Positions 9,034-18,051 of a DNA stretch of 64,000 nucleotides are shown piece by piece. Below the pieces are notes generated by a model. That model was not told where the DNA came from. It saw only the letters and a list, made by a program, of their open reading frames with translations, and did no database searches. The stretch is from JAGAJR01 sp048463395. GTDB taxonomy: Bacteria; Pseudomonadota; Alphaproteobacteria; RF32; CAG-239. The DNA lies in contig DBFWPL010000010.1 in assembly GCA_048463395.1 (NCBI GenBank), positions 1 through 64,000 of the forward strand, written 5' to 3'. Each line of letters begins with the position of its first letter. Within the stretch, counting starts at the first letter, position 1. Position numbers and translations under genes: made by a program.

Positions 9034-9477
9034 ATGAAAATTTCCGATATAATGACCGAGAAATCTGTTGTTATGGGCTTAAAAGCGAACAGCAAAAGAC
9101 AACTGCTTCAGGAATTGGCCCAAAAAGCATCTGAAATAACCGGCATTAATGACAGAACAATCTTTGATACGATTTTGGAACGCGAAAACTTGGGGTCAAC
9201 AGGTTTTGGTTCCGGAACGGCTCTGCCTCACGGGCGGATTGCCAACATCGACAAAGTATACGGTATCGTTACCAAACTAAACACACCGGTAGATTTTGAA
9301 TCAATTGACGGAAAACCTGTTGATTTGGTATTCATGCTGATTTCTCCGGAAGGAAGCGGAGCCGACCATCTGACCGCCCTTGCCCAAGTATCAAGAATTT
9401 TGAAAGATGAAGCAACTTGCAGTAAGCTTCGGGCAGCTTCCCGCACAGATGAAATATTCTCATTACTTAATAACTAA
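9034..9477 (+). CDS. ptsN: Nitrogen regulatory IIA protein PtsN
   Basis: A 147-residue PTS EIIA(Ntr) domain. The phosphorylatable histidine lies in TALPHGRIANIDKVYGI (about residue 67). It is the last acceptor of the nitrogen phosphotransferase chain and acts by binding other regulators rather than by sugar transport. It is co-directional with hpf (26 bp gap) and is closed by a strong terminator. Confidence 0.95.
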   Translation: MKISDIMTEKSVVMGLKANSKRQLLQELAQKASEITGINDRTIFDTILERENLGSTGFGSGTALPHGRIANIDKVYGIVTKLNTPVDFESIDGKPVDLVFMLISPEGSGADHLTALAQVSRILKDEATCSKLRAASRTDEIFSLLNN

Positions 9478-9482
9478 TAGAT

Positions 9483-9513
9483 AAAAAAGCCGGAGAAAAC
9501 TCCGGCTTTTTTT
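9483..9513. terminator. Bidirectional rho-independent terminator (ptsN / DUF1150 gene)
   Basis: AGCCGGAG-AAAA-CTCCGGCT is flanked by an A-run upstream and a T-run downstream. It serves ptsN on the plus strand and the convergent DUF1150 gene on the minus strand. Confidence 0.92.
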
Positions 9514-9739
9514 AATGAACGCTCTTTGGCTCCAAATCATTTTGTTTAGCCATAATAAAAGCAAAATCCCGGTCATCGGTAGCGGCAATTCTTGTTCCGT
9601 CCGCAGAATAAATCATCCACATCTGCCGCCCCTCATAAATATCATTCTTAATAAAAGCAACATGACTGTCATTCCACTCACAAAATTCTTCCGTATAAGT
9701 ATCACAAACTTCTGTTTTTCTCAAATCCTTGCTCTTCAT
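9512..9739 (-). CDS. DUF1150 family protein
   Basis: A 75-residue small protein. The C-terminal part SADGTRIAATDDRDFAFIMA followed by KQNDLEPKSVH matches my recollection of the DUF1150 family, found almost only in alphaproteobacteria. The function is unknown. It is monocistronic and convergent with ptsN. No signal peptide or membrane segment is seen. Confidence 0.82.
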   Translation of the reverse strand: MKSKDLRKTEVCDTYTEEFCEWNDSHVAFIKNDIYEGRQMWMIYSADGTRIAATDDRDFAFIMAKQNDLEPKSVH

Positions 9740-9845
9740 AATAACGCTCTTCTACACTGATCTATTTCTAAACATTTATTAATCTTATTCCAATATTATT
9801 AAATAATAACTAACACAAACCTCTTTCAATCGGCAGGATAACCCT

Positions 9846-11561
9846 ATGTTTTTCAGTTTAAACAAAAAATTCATTTATACGATTGCCCTTTTCTTCCTCT
9901 TCACGGCAGCTCTGTTTGTATTGACTTTTTACAACATTTATGGCTCCAAACTTCAAGAGGAACAACGTTCGACTTTTTTGAGAAACCAGCAATATATTGA
10001 GCTGTTATATGAAAATATCAACCTCCGTAATGCATTAGACAGCATAATTACCACCAACAAAATCCCATCCGGAGACAAACTGGATAATCTGCTGAAAAAC
10101 AAAAAAGACATACGCTCCCAACAAGAAGAGCTCTCCCTTGAACGAAAAAAAACCGCCGAGATGGTTCAAACCTACAACGAACGCTATGAAGCTCTGCAAC
10201 AAGCCATAAAAATCGTTATTTTCAGCTCTATTTTGATTATTCTATCCATGCTTCTGCTCTGGACTTTAATCAAACGCTGGGTTGTTGCTCCGATTAACCG
10301 CCTGACCACCATCAGTCGGCAAGTTTCCGAAGGAAATTTTTCGACCCGCATTAATATTTCTACCAATCAGATAATTACTGACGAATTTGACGACCTCTCC
10401 CATACTTTCAATCAAATGCTGGACAATATTGAAAGCGGTATCTTGGAAATAAAAAATAAAGAAACCTTTCTTCAGTCCTTGATTGACGGCATGCCGGACG
10501 GCATCCGCGTTATTGACGACAATTATAATATCGTCATAGCCAACAAAGAATACTACCGCCAAGTCGGAAAAACAGCACAATGCAGCAAATGTTATGCCTC
10601 TTCTCAAAACCTGAAATCCCCTTGTCCGGCAAGCCTTTATATGTGCCCTCTGCAAGAAATCAATCACAAACGCCTAAAAAAGGTAAAATTTGTTCAACAA
10701 TTTGCCAAGTATCCAAACCGTCATTTGTCCATCAATGCGGCTCCGCTGACAATCAATACAAACGGAGAACAAAATTCATACATTGTCGAAGTCATTCGCG
10801 ACTTAAGCGATGATATCCGCTTTTCTCATCAACAAAAACTGTCTTCTCTGGGCTTTTTGGCAACCTCTGTAGCCCACGAAATGAAGAACCATTTAGGTTC
10901 AATCCGCATGATTCTGGAAGCCATTCTTGATAAATTCTACAAGAACATTCCTGATGACAATGAAGAAAAACAATATCTTTCCCTAATTAACAAACAACTT
11001 GTTTCCTGCATTAATGTTCCGGAAAGATTGTTGAAATTATCTCGCTATTCCAATGATGACCAACAAGAAATCAAATACCTCAACAGTGTTAAAGAAGTCA
11101 TTGATTTGTTGGATTATGAAGCCAAAAGAAACGGGGTAACCGTTGAGCTTAATGTTTCTGATGAAAATTTGAGCATTATCGGTTTTGAGGCAGACTTCAA
11201 AATGGCAATCATCAACATCATCCAAAACGCCTTCAAGGCCATGCCAAACGGCGGAAAACTAAAAATCAACATTTACCAAAAAGACAGCGGACAGAATGTT
11301 CTTGAAATTGAAGACACCGGCATCGGCATCCCGAAAGATAAAATCAACCGTATTTTTGAACCGTTTTTCTCCGAAGGCAAAAACACTCAAAACAAAGGCA
11401 CCGGTTTAGGATTGGCTATTGTAAAATCCATTATCGAAAAAATTAACGGCACCCTCTCTGTCCGCAGTCAGGAGAACAAAGGAACCTGTTTCACCATGGA
11501 ATTTCCTTCCGCCGATACAGCTAAAGCTCCGCTCCCAAAGAAAAAGTCATTGCATAAATAA
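9846..11561 (+). CDS. Membrane sensor histidine kinase with cysteine-rich PAS-like domain
   Basis: A 571-residue kinase. Domain order is: membrane segment 1 (about 9-30), a short periplasmic helical domain (about 31-118), membrane segment 2 (about 120-142), HAMP (about 143-195), a PAS-like domain (about 205-320), HisKA with phospho-acceptor H-box SVAHEMKNHLGSI (about 343), and HATPase_c with N box NIIQNAFKAM and DTGIGIPKDK. The PAS region carries a group of four cysteines around 245-267 (CSKC, CPAS, CPL), a possible redox or metal site. No response regulator is adjacent, so its partner is unknown. Confidence 0.88.
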   Translation: MFFSLNKKFIYTIALFFLFTAALFVLTFYNIYGSKLQEEQRSTFLRNQQYIELLYENINLRNALDSIITTNKIPSGDKLDNLLKNKKDIRSQQEELSLERKKTAEMVQTYNERYEALQQAIKIVIFSSILIILSMLLLWTLIKRWVVAPINRLTTISRQVSEGNFSTRINISTNQIITDEFDDLSHTFNQMLDNIESGILEIKNKETFLQSLIDGMPDGIRVIDDNYNIVIANKEYYRQVGKTAQCSKCYASSQNLKSPCPASLYMCPLQEINHKRLKKVKFVQQFAKYPNRHLSINAAPLTINTNGEQNSYIVEVIRDLSDDIRFSHQQKLSSLGFLATSVAHEMKNHLGSIRMILEAILDKFYKNIPDDNEEKQYLSLINKQLVSCINVPERLLKLSRYSNDDQQEIKYLNSVKEVIDLLDYEAKRNGVTVELNVSDENLSIIGFEADFKMAIINIIQNAFKAMPNGGKLKINIYQKDSGQNVLEIEDTGIGIPKDKINRIFEPFFSEGKNTQNKGTGLGLAIVKSIIEKINGTLSVRSQENKGTCFTMEFPSADTAKAPLPKKKSLHK

Positions 11562-11612
11562 AATTTGTGGTTTATACAGTAAAAAAAGTTAAAAAGACAA
11601 AAGGATAATTTT

Positions 11613-11834
11613 ATGAGTAAAGAAGAACTTCTGGAACTGACCGGACAAGTCATTGAAAAACTTCCGAACGCCATGTTCCGGGTTAAATTGGAAAATGGTG
11701 TGGAAATTCTGGCACACACCGCCGGAAAAATGCGTAAGTTCCGCATTCGCGTCATGGTCGGAGATAAAGTGGATATTGAAATGACACCTTATGACTTGAC
11801 CAAAGGACGTATTACTTTCCGCCATAAAGATTAA
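11613..11834 (+). CDS. infA: Translation initiation factor IF-1
   Basis: A 73-residue S1-fold protein with the family segments GQVIEKLPNAMFRVKLENG, AHTAGKMRKFRIRV and GDKVDIEMTPYDLTKGRI. It occupies the ribosomal A site during initiation. It stands alone between a kinase gene and a bidirectional terminator. Confidence 0.97.
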   Translation: MSKEELLELTGQVIEKLPNAMFRVKLENGVEILAHTAGKMRKFRIRVMVGDKVDIEMTPYDLTKGRITFRHKD

Positions 11835-11867
11835 AAAAAGAGCCTCTTTCAGGAGGCTCTTTTTTTT
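11832..11867. terminator. Bidirectional terminator (infA / DedA-type gene)
   Basis: AGAGCCTC (11839-11846) pairs with GAGGCTCT (11853-11860), with an A-run before and a T-run after. It ends infA on the plus strand and the convergent DedA-type gene on the minus strand. Confidence 0.92.
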
Positions 11868-12480
11868 ACAACAATTTAATACAGGTAAACCCGCCGATAA
11901 GCAAAAGCAAAAACAATACCGATAATTTTCCCAAATGCTTATCAATAAAAACTTTCATCGGAGCACCATATTTTTTCAAGAGCCAAGCAATCAAATAAAA
12001 CCTTATGCCTCTCGCCAGAATTGAAGCCAAACCGAACACCCAGATATTAAGATGAACCACCCCGCTGGCAATCGTGATAACTTTATACGGGAATGGCGTA
12101 ATTCCGGCACCAAAAACAATCCATGCTCCCCATTTGTGGTAATATCCTTTAAAGACATCAAACTGCTGCATATAACCATAAAAAGTCAAAAGCGGCTTGG
12201 CTATCAAATCAAAAGCATAAACCCCGATTAAATAACCGAAATATCCGCCCACCACACTTGCGATAGTCGCCACGGCAGCAATCCTGTATGCTTTCCCCGG
12301 CATGGCCAAAATCATCGGAATAAGCATAATATCCGGAGGAATAAGAAAAAAAGAACTCTCAATAAAGGCAACGACAGCCAGATAATAAACAGCGTTTTTA
12401 TTACCGGCTAACTTCAACATATAATCGTAACAAGACTGTATTATTCCTCTGAAATAAGCTATTGACTTTTTTAACAACAT
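11866..12480 (-). CDS. DedA/SNARE-associated (YqaA-type) membrane protein
   Basis: A 204-residue integral membrane protein. It has the YqaA/DedA features: an acidic residue at the edge of a membrane helix (AFIESSFFLIPPDIMLIPM), a glycine-rich segment VVGGYFGYLIGVY and the re-entrant FGAGITPFPYKVITIASG. The family is linked to lipid carrier flipping and membrane homeostasis; the exact substrate of this member is unknown. It ends 11 bp before folD begins on the same strand. Confidence 0.85.
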   Translation of the reverse strand: MLLKKSIAYFRGIIQSCYDYMLKLAGNKNAVYYLAVVAFIESSFFLIPPDIMLIPMILAMPGKAYRIAAVATIASVVGGYFGYLIGVYAFDLIAKPLLTFYGYMQQFDVFKGYYHKWGAWIVFGAGITPFPYKVITIASGVVHLNIWVFGLASILARGIRFYLIAWLLKKYGAPMKVFIDKHLGKLSVLFLLLLIGGFTCIKLL

Positions 12481-12491
12481 AGATTCTTCCC

Positions 12492-13346
12492 CTACTCTTT
12501 CACAATAGAGTTTTGCTTAAGATAGGCATCATATGTATTTTCCAAAAGCATGGCTATTGTCATCGGCCCGACACCTCCCGGAACCGGCGTGATATAACCG
12601 GCAACAGGAAGCACATCCTCAAAATCAACATCCCCGCATAACTTTCCGTCAATACGGTTAATGCCGACATCAATTACCACAGCTCCTTCTTTTATCCAGT
12701 CTCTTTTAACCATCTTCGGACATCCGCAAGCCACAATAACAATATCTGCTTTTTTCGTAAAATCCTGAATATTTTTTGTTTTGGAATGGGTAACCGTAAC
12801 CGTGCAATCATGATTAAGAAGAAGAGAAGCCAACGGACGCCCGACAATATTGGATCTTCCGATGATTACAACATTTTTTCCAGACAAATCAGAACAAACA
12901 CTTTGTAACATAAACAAAACACCGCGAGGCGTTGCCGAAACAAAAGCTGCAGAATCTTTGGACTGCAAACGTCCGGCATTCACCGGATTAAAACCATCCA
13001 CATCTTTTTCGGGAACTACAGCTTCAAGTATTTTCTTTGTATCCAGATGTTTTGGCAACGGCAATTGAACAATTATCCCGTTTACATGGATTTCATTATT
13101 CAAACGGAAAATCAACTCTAAAAGTTCTTTTTCCGTTGTCTGCTCCTCCAAATGATAGAACTCACAATTCATACCGACAGTTTGGGCTGCTTTTTGCTTA
13201 TTACGGTCATAAACCAAGCTGGCTTCATCATTTCCAACCAAAATAACCGCCAAACAAGGAGCTTTATCCAATTCTGCAATCCTGGAAGCAATTTCCGCCT
13301 TAAGCTGAACAGACAGACTTTTCCCGTCAATGATTTTCGCCGTCAT
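12492..13346 (-). CDS. folD: Methylenetetrahydrofolate dehydrogenase / cyclohydrolase
   Basis: A 284-residue bifunctional FolD converting 5,10-methylene-THF to 10-formyl-THF in the cytoplasm. Visible are the catalytic YDRNKQKAA segment (lysine about 54), GIIVQLPLPKHLD, KDVDGFNP, the NADP site VVIIGRSNIVGRP and the final TPVPGGVGPMTIAML. The 5' end overlaps the DUF167 gene by 20 bp, so the two are translationally coupled. Confidence 0.97.
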   Translation of the reverse strand: MTAKIIDGKSLSVQLKAEIASRIAELDKAPCLAVILVGNDEASLVYDRNKQKAAQTVGMNCEFYHLEEQTTEKELLELIFRLNNEIHVNGIIVQLPLPKHLDTKKILEAVVPEKDVDGFNPVNAGRLQSKDSAAFVSATPRGVLFMLQSVCSDLSGKNVVIIGRSNIVGRPLASLLLNHDCTVTVTHSKTKNIQDFTKKADIVIVACGCPKMVKRDWIKEGAVVIDVGINRIDGKLCGDVDFEDVLPVAGYITPVPGGVGPMTIAMLLENTYDAYLKQNSIVKE

Positions 13347-13677
13347 TTTTCACTCCTGACCAATCGCCGATATGGCGGATAATATCACTTTTTTCACCTG
13401 AGATTTCTATTTTTTTATATCGGTCAAGTTCTCCGCCGACTATTCTGAAACTTGATTTTGACAAGCCAAACAGCTTAGAAAGAAATGCTATCAGCTCCTT
13501 ATTTGCTTTTCCCTTTTCCGGCACGCTGACAACATTGATTTTCAAAAAACTTTCACCATCCGAACCGGTAAAAACACCATTGATACAACAAGAAGAAGAG
13601 TTAGGAGCTAACCTAACTCTCAAAACAATGCAATCTTCTTTTTCTTCAAATACCATCTGGCGGTAAAACCGGCTCAA
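13327..13677 (-). CDS. DUF167 (YggU-type) protein
   Basis: A 116-residue DUF167 protein with RVRLAPNSS near the N-terminus, the central PEKGKANKELIAFLSKLFGLS and SSFRIVGGELDRYKKIEI. The family has a compact alpha/beta fold and no agreed function. It lies 7 bp after the YggT gene, the usual partner of yggU in proteobacteria, and overlaps folD by 20 bp. Confidence 0.88.
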   Translation of the reverse strand: MSRFYRQMVFEEKEDCIVLRVRLAPNSSSCCINGVFTGSDGESFLKINVVSVPEKGKANKELIAFLSKLFGLSKSSFRIVGGELDRYKKIEISGEKSDIIRHIGDWSGVKNDGENH

Positions 13678-13684
13678 AAACCGA

Positions 13685-13987
13685 TTACATCATCATTTCA
13701 GACAAGCGGTAAACCAATCTGCCGATAAACAGCAAAACCAAAAGCAAGATAAACGGAGAAAAATCAAATCCGGAGACAGGAGGAATCTTCTCCCCGATTT
13801 TCTTATAAACCGGAGCCGTTGCTTTCTCCAAAAGTTCCATCGTTTTTTTGGCATACTTATTTGTCGGTTCCAAAATTTTAAAGTGGATTAACCAATGCAA
13901 AACAACTTCCACCACAACAATTTTGAAATAAATGTCAACAACAAGACCAATAATATACAAAAACGGCTCAAACAAAGCACCCATCAA
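13685..13987 (-). CDS. YggT family membrane protein
   Basis: A 100-residue protein with two membrane segments (about 8-30 and 74-95) and the YggT-type helix VVVEVVLHWLIHF. The hydrophilic middle contains EKIPPVSGFDFSPFILLLVL. YggT proteins are linked to ion homeostasis and, in some bacteria, to division-site membrane complexes. It forms a tight run with the DUF167 gene and folD. Confidence 0.85.
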   Translation of the reverse strand: MMGALFEPFLYIIGLVVDIYFKIVVVEVVLHWLIHFKILEPTNKYAKKTMELLEKATAPVYKKIGEKIPPVSGFDFSPFILLLVLLFIGRLVYRLSEMMM

Positions 13988-14040
13988 TTTATCTCCTAAA
14001 AATTAAACTTATCAATTATTACCTCAGAAAATTTTAATTA

Positions 14041-15093
14041 TCAACGAGTATTTTCCAAGTTGTCAAATGCCCGCAAAAAACCTTCCTTTGTAAACATCCG
14101 CTGACGAACATTATCGCGATTATACGCCGGCAGGTCTTTCAACGGCGGACGACGACCGCTGAGCATTTCCAAACGATGTTGGACATCTGCTTTGGTTTCT
14201 TTACGAGCCTTGTGCAAAGCCAGCCGCTCTGCAGGACTGTTTGTGCATGGAACATGATATGAATATCCGTCATTCTGCATCATTCCGGCCAACACCAATG
14301 AACCGTAGAAAAATCCCGGTGTAACCAAATCGGTATCCCGATCATGACGACATCCCAAACGTTCTTTTTCAATCAAAAGCCGCTGAGCCGCCTCGGCTTC
14401 CCGAAGTTCTTCAAGCTCCTTCATCTGCCTCAACATCCGACGATATGCAACCGCCTTCTCATATTCTTCTTTGGTACTGGCTTTTTCATCGGCTTTATCT
14501 TTTGTCGACGCCAAAATCGCACTTCTGATTTCTCTGAGCTTAAGCAGTTTCTGCTTTAAGAACTCACATTTAGCAGCAGCCCCTTCACAGCGATTGTTCT
14601 CATAAAGGGCTATACAGGTCATCAACTCAATTTCACGTTGAAAAGACTGATCCAGAAAATCATTACGTTCCTTTTCGTCCTCTTTGGTATATTGCCCGTC
14701 GTTGCAATGGGCGATAATATCTCTTCCCTCTTCAATCCAGCTGAAATATTCTTCCTGAGTCGTCGTTCCGCAGTTAATGCGTTCAATTGATTCCGCCAGT
14801 TCAAATTCCAACAAAGAATTTCCGATTTCGTTTTGAAACTTGTCGACATATACTTCTTCGTGCCCGACTTTGATAACGGAATCTCTCGGAGCCGTCATAA
14901 CCTGCCTGGCAACACGTTCTCTTTCCTCTTCTTTAATATAACCGTAATCGCGAGCCAAAACTTTTGAAATAGCGTCTTTGGATTTCTCCCGCATAATGCG
15001 ACGGGTTAACTCCGCATCGTTTCTTGCCGATGAAGCACTCAACACACTGCTGTCGCGATTCATTCCGCCTGAATTATTTGTCGTTTCTGCCAT
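14041..15093 (-). CDS. Uncharacterised soluble coiled-coil protein
   Basis: A 350-residue protein I do not recognise. It has a serine/asparagine-rich N-terminus and no signal peptide. A highly charged helical middle (about 150-250, rich in E, K and R, including an RRMLRQMKELEELREAEAAQ run) looks like coiled coil. A more conserved-looking C-terminus contains FFYGSLVLAGMM. Five cysteines are spread through the chain (about 108, 154, 165, 172 and 281). It follows a TerB-like gene by 22 bp on the same strand and may share its transcript. Confidence 0.6.
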   Translation of the reverse strand: MAETTNNSGGMNRDSSVLSASSARNDAELTRRIMREKSKDAISKVLARDYGYIKEEERERVARQVMTAPRDSVIKVGHEEVYVDKFQNEIGNSLLEFELAESIERINCGTTTQEEYFSWIEEGRDIIAHCNDGQYTKEDEKERNDFLDQSFQREIELMTCIALYENNRCEGAAAKCEFLKQKLLKLREIRSAILASTKDKADEKASTKEEYEKAVAYRRMLRQMKELEELREAEAAQRLLIEKERLGCRHDRDTDLVTPGFFYGSLVLAGMMQNDGYSYHVPCTNSPAERLALHKARKETKADVQHRLEMLSGRRPPLKDLPAYNRDNVRQRMFTKEGFLRAFDNLENTR

Positions 15094-15115
15094 AACCTAC
15101 CTCCGGCATAAAGGA

Positions 15116-15559
15116 TTAAACTTCTTCAAAAATAATTTTCGCTTCTTCCAACCAAATAATCCGGTCAATGACCCAATTGCTGATTTGTTCGATTTTTTCC
15201 AAATCGACCCCCATGGCCATACCGACTTTCCCGATTAGAAGCGTTTCCTCGTCTGACAACACGTCATCGGCATGAGCAAGAATACACATTTCTTTGATAA
15301 GCTCTAAAGCGACCCTTCGATTAGTAATAATTTTGACGGCCTCGACAACCTCTTCATCACTGCCGACTTTCAAAATCTCATTAACTCGCTGTGGAGACAC
15401 GCCATAAACAACCGCCACATTTTTAATGTAAGCCAACTCATCCTCGTCAACATTTCCGTCAGCGGCAGCTAATCTGGCAAACGCTTTCATAAAAGCAATT
15501 TTTTGGTCTTCACTCAACTGAGCCAAACAATCCATATCCGTCTCCATTCTCAAATCCAT
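15116..15559 (-). CDS. TerB-like (tellurite resistance B) domain protein
   Basis: A 147-residue all-helical protein. AFARLAAADGNVDEDELAYI and a second acidic loop, AHADDVLSDEETLLIGKVG, match the paired acidic metal-binding repeats of TerB/DjlA-type domains. It has no signal peptide, and no other ter genes are present, so tellurite resistance should not be assumed. It probably forms an operon with the unknown 350-residue protein downstream. It is divergent from miaB across 190 bp. Confidence 0.72.
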   Translation of the reverse strand: MDLRMETDMDCLAQLSEDQKIAFMKAFARLAAADGNVDEDELAYIKNVAVVYGVSPQRVNEILKVGSDEEVVEAVKIITNRRVALELIKEMCILAHADDVLSDEETLLIGKVGMAMGVDLEKIEQISNWVIDRIIWLEEAKIIFEEV

Positions 15560-15749
15560 ATTAAAAGATCCTTTTCATAAATTGCATGTCCTGACAAAAT
15601 AATATCAGCAAACACTGCTTTTTGGCAACAAAAAAGCGATAAAAACAGCAACAAAAGGCCAAAAAAAGGGGAAAGCCCGAAAAAAAGTTTGAAAAAGCCA
15701 AATCTTTGCCTTAAAATGGAAAAAGAATAATAACAAAAATGAGAATAAT

Positions 15750-17084
15750 GTGAGTAACAAAAAATATTATATTAAAACTTTCGGCTGCCAGATGAACGTA
15801 TATGATTCAAACCGCATAGCCGGTATATTGCAAAATCTGGGCTATTCCGAAGCTTCAAATACCAAATCCGCCGATCTTATCATTTTCAACACCTGCCACA
15901 TCCGCGAAAAAGCGGCAGAAAAAGTTTTTTCCGATTTAGGTCGTATCTACCTCATAAAACAAGAACGAGCCGAACAAGGATTGGACACAATTATCGGTGT
16001 TGTCGGCTGCGTTGTTCAGGCAGAAGACGAACAAATTGCCAAAAGAGCTCCTTTTGTGGATTTTGCCACCGGTCCGCTGACTTACCATCGACTGCCTGAA
16101 ATCTTGGCAAAAATCGCCCGAAAAAAAGGACAAAGTATTATTGATACCGAATTCCCCGCCGAAGCAAAATTTGACTTTCTCCCGGAGAATAAATCTCAGG
16201 GAGGGTGTTCTTTTCTGGCCATTCAGGAAGGCTGCAACAACTTCTGCACTTACTGCGTTGTTCCTTATACCCGCGGCGTAGAATATTCCCGCCCGGTTGC
16301 AGACGTTGTTCAAGAAGCTAAACGTTTGGTGGAAAGCGGCAGCTGCGAACTCAATCTTTTGGGACAAAACGTTAACTCTTATCACGGAGAAGACCAAAGC
16401 GGTAAAGAACGCAATTTTGCTTACCTTTTAAGAGAACTTTCCGAAATCAGAGGATTGGAACGCATCCGTTACACAACGTCTTATCCTGCGGATGTTGATG
16501 ACGATTTAATTGCCTGCCACCGCGACATTAAAAAACTGATGCCTTATCTGCACCTTCCGGTACAATCCGGTTCAGATAAAATTTTAAAAGCAATGAACCG
16601 CAGACACACCTCGGGAGATTATCTGAGAATTGTTGAAAAACTAAAAAAAGCCAATCCTGATTTGCGGATGTCTTCCGACTTCATTGTCGGTTTTCCGGGA
16701 GAAGACGATACTGACTTTCAGGCGACATTGAATATTGTCAAAGAAGTCGGATATATTCAGGCGTTTTCATTCAAATACAGCCGCAGAGCCGGAACTCCCG
16801 CCGCCCTGATGCCTAATCAGGTAGAAGAAAAAATCAAAAAAGAACGACTGAACATCTTACAAGATATGCTTTTTTCATATCAGTTAAACTTTAATAAAGA
16901 ATGTGTCGGTAAAATCATGCCTGTTTTGTTTGAAAGCAAAGGAAGACATAAAGGACAACTTATCGGCAGAACCCCTTATATGCAAAACCTTCATGCAGAA
17001 TTAAGCAATGATTGTTTGAATAAAATAATTAACGTACAAGTAACAGAAGCAACAACAAACTCTTTGAGCGGAAAGGCGGTATAA
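15750..17084 (+). CDS. miaB: tRNA-2-methylthio-N6-dimethylallyladenosine synthase
   Basis: A 444-residue methylthiotransferase, starting at GTG 15750. It shows the N-terminal UPF0004 domain with TFGCQMN and three cluster cysteines, the radical-SAM motif CNNFCTYC (about 157-164) and a C-terminal TRAM domain. It adds the methylthio group to i6A37 of tRNAs reading UNN codons. It is followed 1 bp later by phoH, a common alphaproteobacterial order. Confidence 0.96.
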   Translation: MSNKKYYIKTFGCQMNVYDSNRIAGILQNLGYSEASNTKSADLIIFNTCHIREKAAEKVFSDLGRIYLIKQERAEQGLDTIIGVVGCVVQAEDEQIAKRAPFVDFATGPLTYHRLPEILAKIARKKGQSIIDTEFPAEAKFDFLPENKSQGGCSFLAIQEGCNNFCTYCVVPYTRGVEYSRPVADVVQEAKRLVESGSCELNLLGQNVNSYHGEDQSGKERNFAYLLRELSEIRGLERIRYTTSYPADVDDDLIACHRDIKKLMPYLHLPVQSGSDKILKAMNRRHTSGDYLRIVEKLKKANPDLRMSSDFIVGFPGEDDTDFQATLNIVKEVGYIQAFSFKYSRRAGTPAALMPNQVEEKIKKERLNILQDMLFSYQLNFNKECVGKIMPVLFESKGRHKGQLIGRTPYMQNLHAELSNDCLNKIINVQVTEATTNSLSGKAV

Positions 17085-17085
17085 C

Positions 17086-18051
17086 ATGGCAGAAATCAAT
17101 TTTGAGCTTTACAACAACCAACTGGTACAGCAATTGGTCGGCCCATCAGATTCAAACTTAAAATTAATTGAAACGATGCTGAATGTCGAAATCGGTTCTT
17201 TTGGCAACCAAATGACCATCAAAGGAGATGCGGAAGCTGTTGAACAGGCCAAAACCGCTGTTGACATTTTATACCATAAAGTCAGCAAAGGTATCGAAAT
17301 TTCGGAACAGGAAGTAAAAGCCGCCGTCAGAATGAGTGATGAAGGCCCTGCCGTCGTTGACGACAAAAACTTAAACGACATTGTCTTGAAAACTAAAAAA
17401 AGACACATTTACCCGCGTTCCGCCACACAGGCTAAATATATTCAGGAAATGATGAAAAACGAACTGGTCTTCGGCCTCGGACCTGCCGGTACCGGTAAAA
17501 CCTATCTCGCTGTTGCCTTGGCTGTTTCTATGATGCTTGAAGGTAAAATCGATAAAATCGTTTTATCTCGTCCGGCCGTTGAAGCTGGTGAAAACCTCGG
17601 CTTTCTGCCCGGAGATTTAAAAGACAAAGTAGACCCGTATCTCCGCCCGTTATATGACGCTTTGTACGAAATGCTCCCAGCCGAACAAGTGGACAAGAAA
17701 CTGGCTATCGGCGAAATTGAAATCGCTCCGCTGGCTTTCATGCGTGGGCGAACACTGTCTAATGCCTTTGTCATTTTGGATGAAGCTCAAAACACAACTC
17801 CGATGCAGATGAAAATGTTCTTAACCCGTCTCGGCGAAAATTCCCGCATGGTCGTTAACGGCGACTTAAGTCAGGTGGACTTGCCTCGCGGCGTTATTTC
17901 CGGCTTAAAAGACGCACTTGACACCTTGGAAAATGTCAGCAGCATCGGTGCCGTAACATTCAGTGCGTCTGATGTCGTCAGACACGGACTTGTGGCAAAA
18001 ATCGTCAAGGCTTATGAAGAAAAAGGTAAAAAACAACACGGTTATGACTAA
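17086..18051 (+). CDS. ybeZ: PhoH-like ATPase (YbeZ)
   Basis: A 321-residue PhoH family protein. An N-terminal KH-like segment is followed by the P-loop GLGPAGTGKTYLAVALAV (about 132), RPAVEAGENLGFLPGDL and the Walker B-like VILDEAQNTTPMQMKMFLTR. PhoH/YbeZ works with YbeY in rRNA metabolism. It lies 1 bp after miaB and overlaps ybeY by 8 bp. Confidence 0.94.
   Translation: MAEINFELYNNQLVQQLVGPSDSNLKLIETMLNVEIGSFGNQMTIKGDAEAVEQAKTAVDILYHKVSKGIEISEQEVKAAVRMSDEGPAVVDDKNLNDIVLKTKKRHIYPRSATQAKYIQEMMKNELVFGLGPAGTGKTYLAVALAVSMMLEGKIDKIVLSRPAVEAGENLGFLPGDLKDKVDPYLRPLYDALYEMLPAEQVDKKLAIGEIEIAPLAFMRGRTLSNAFVILDEAQNTTPMQMKMFLTRLGENSRMVVNGDLSQVDLPRGVISGLKDALDTLENVSSIGAVTFSASDVVRHGLVAKIVKAYEEKGKKQHGYD

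Noticed and set aside
15116..15559. Tellurite resistance function
   Set aside because: Only a TerB-like domain is present, without terZ, terC, terD or terA; the fold alone does not show the function.
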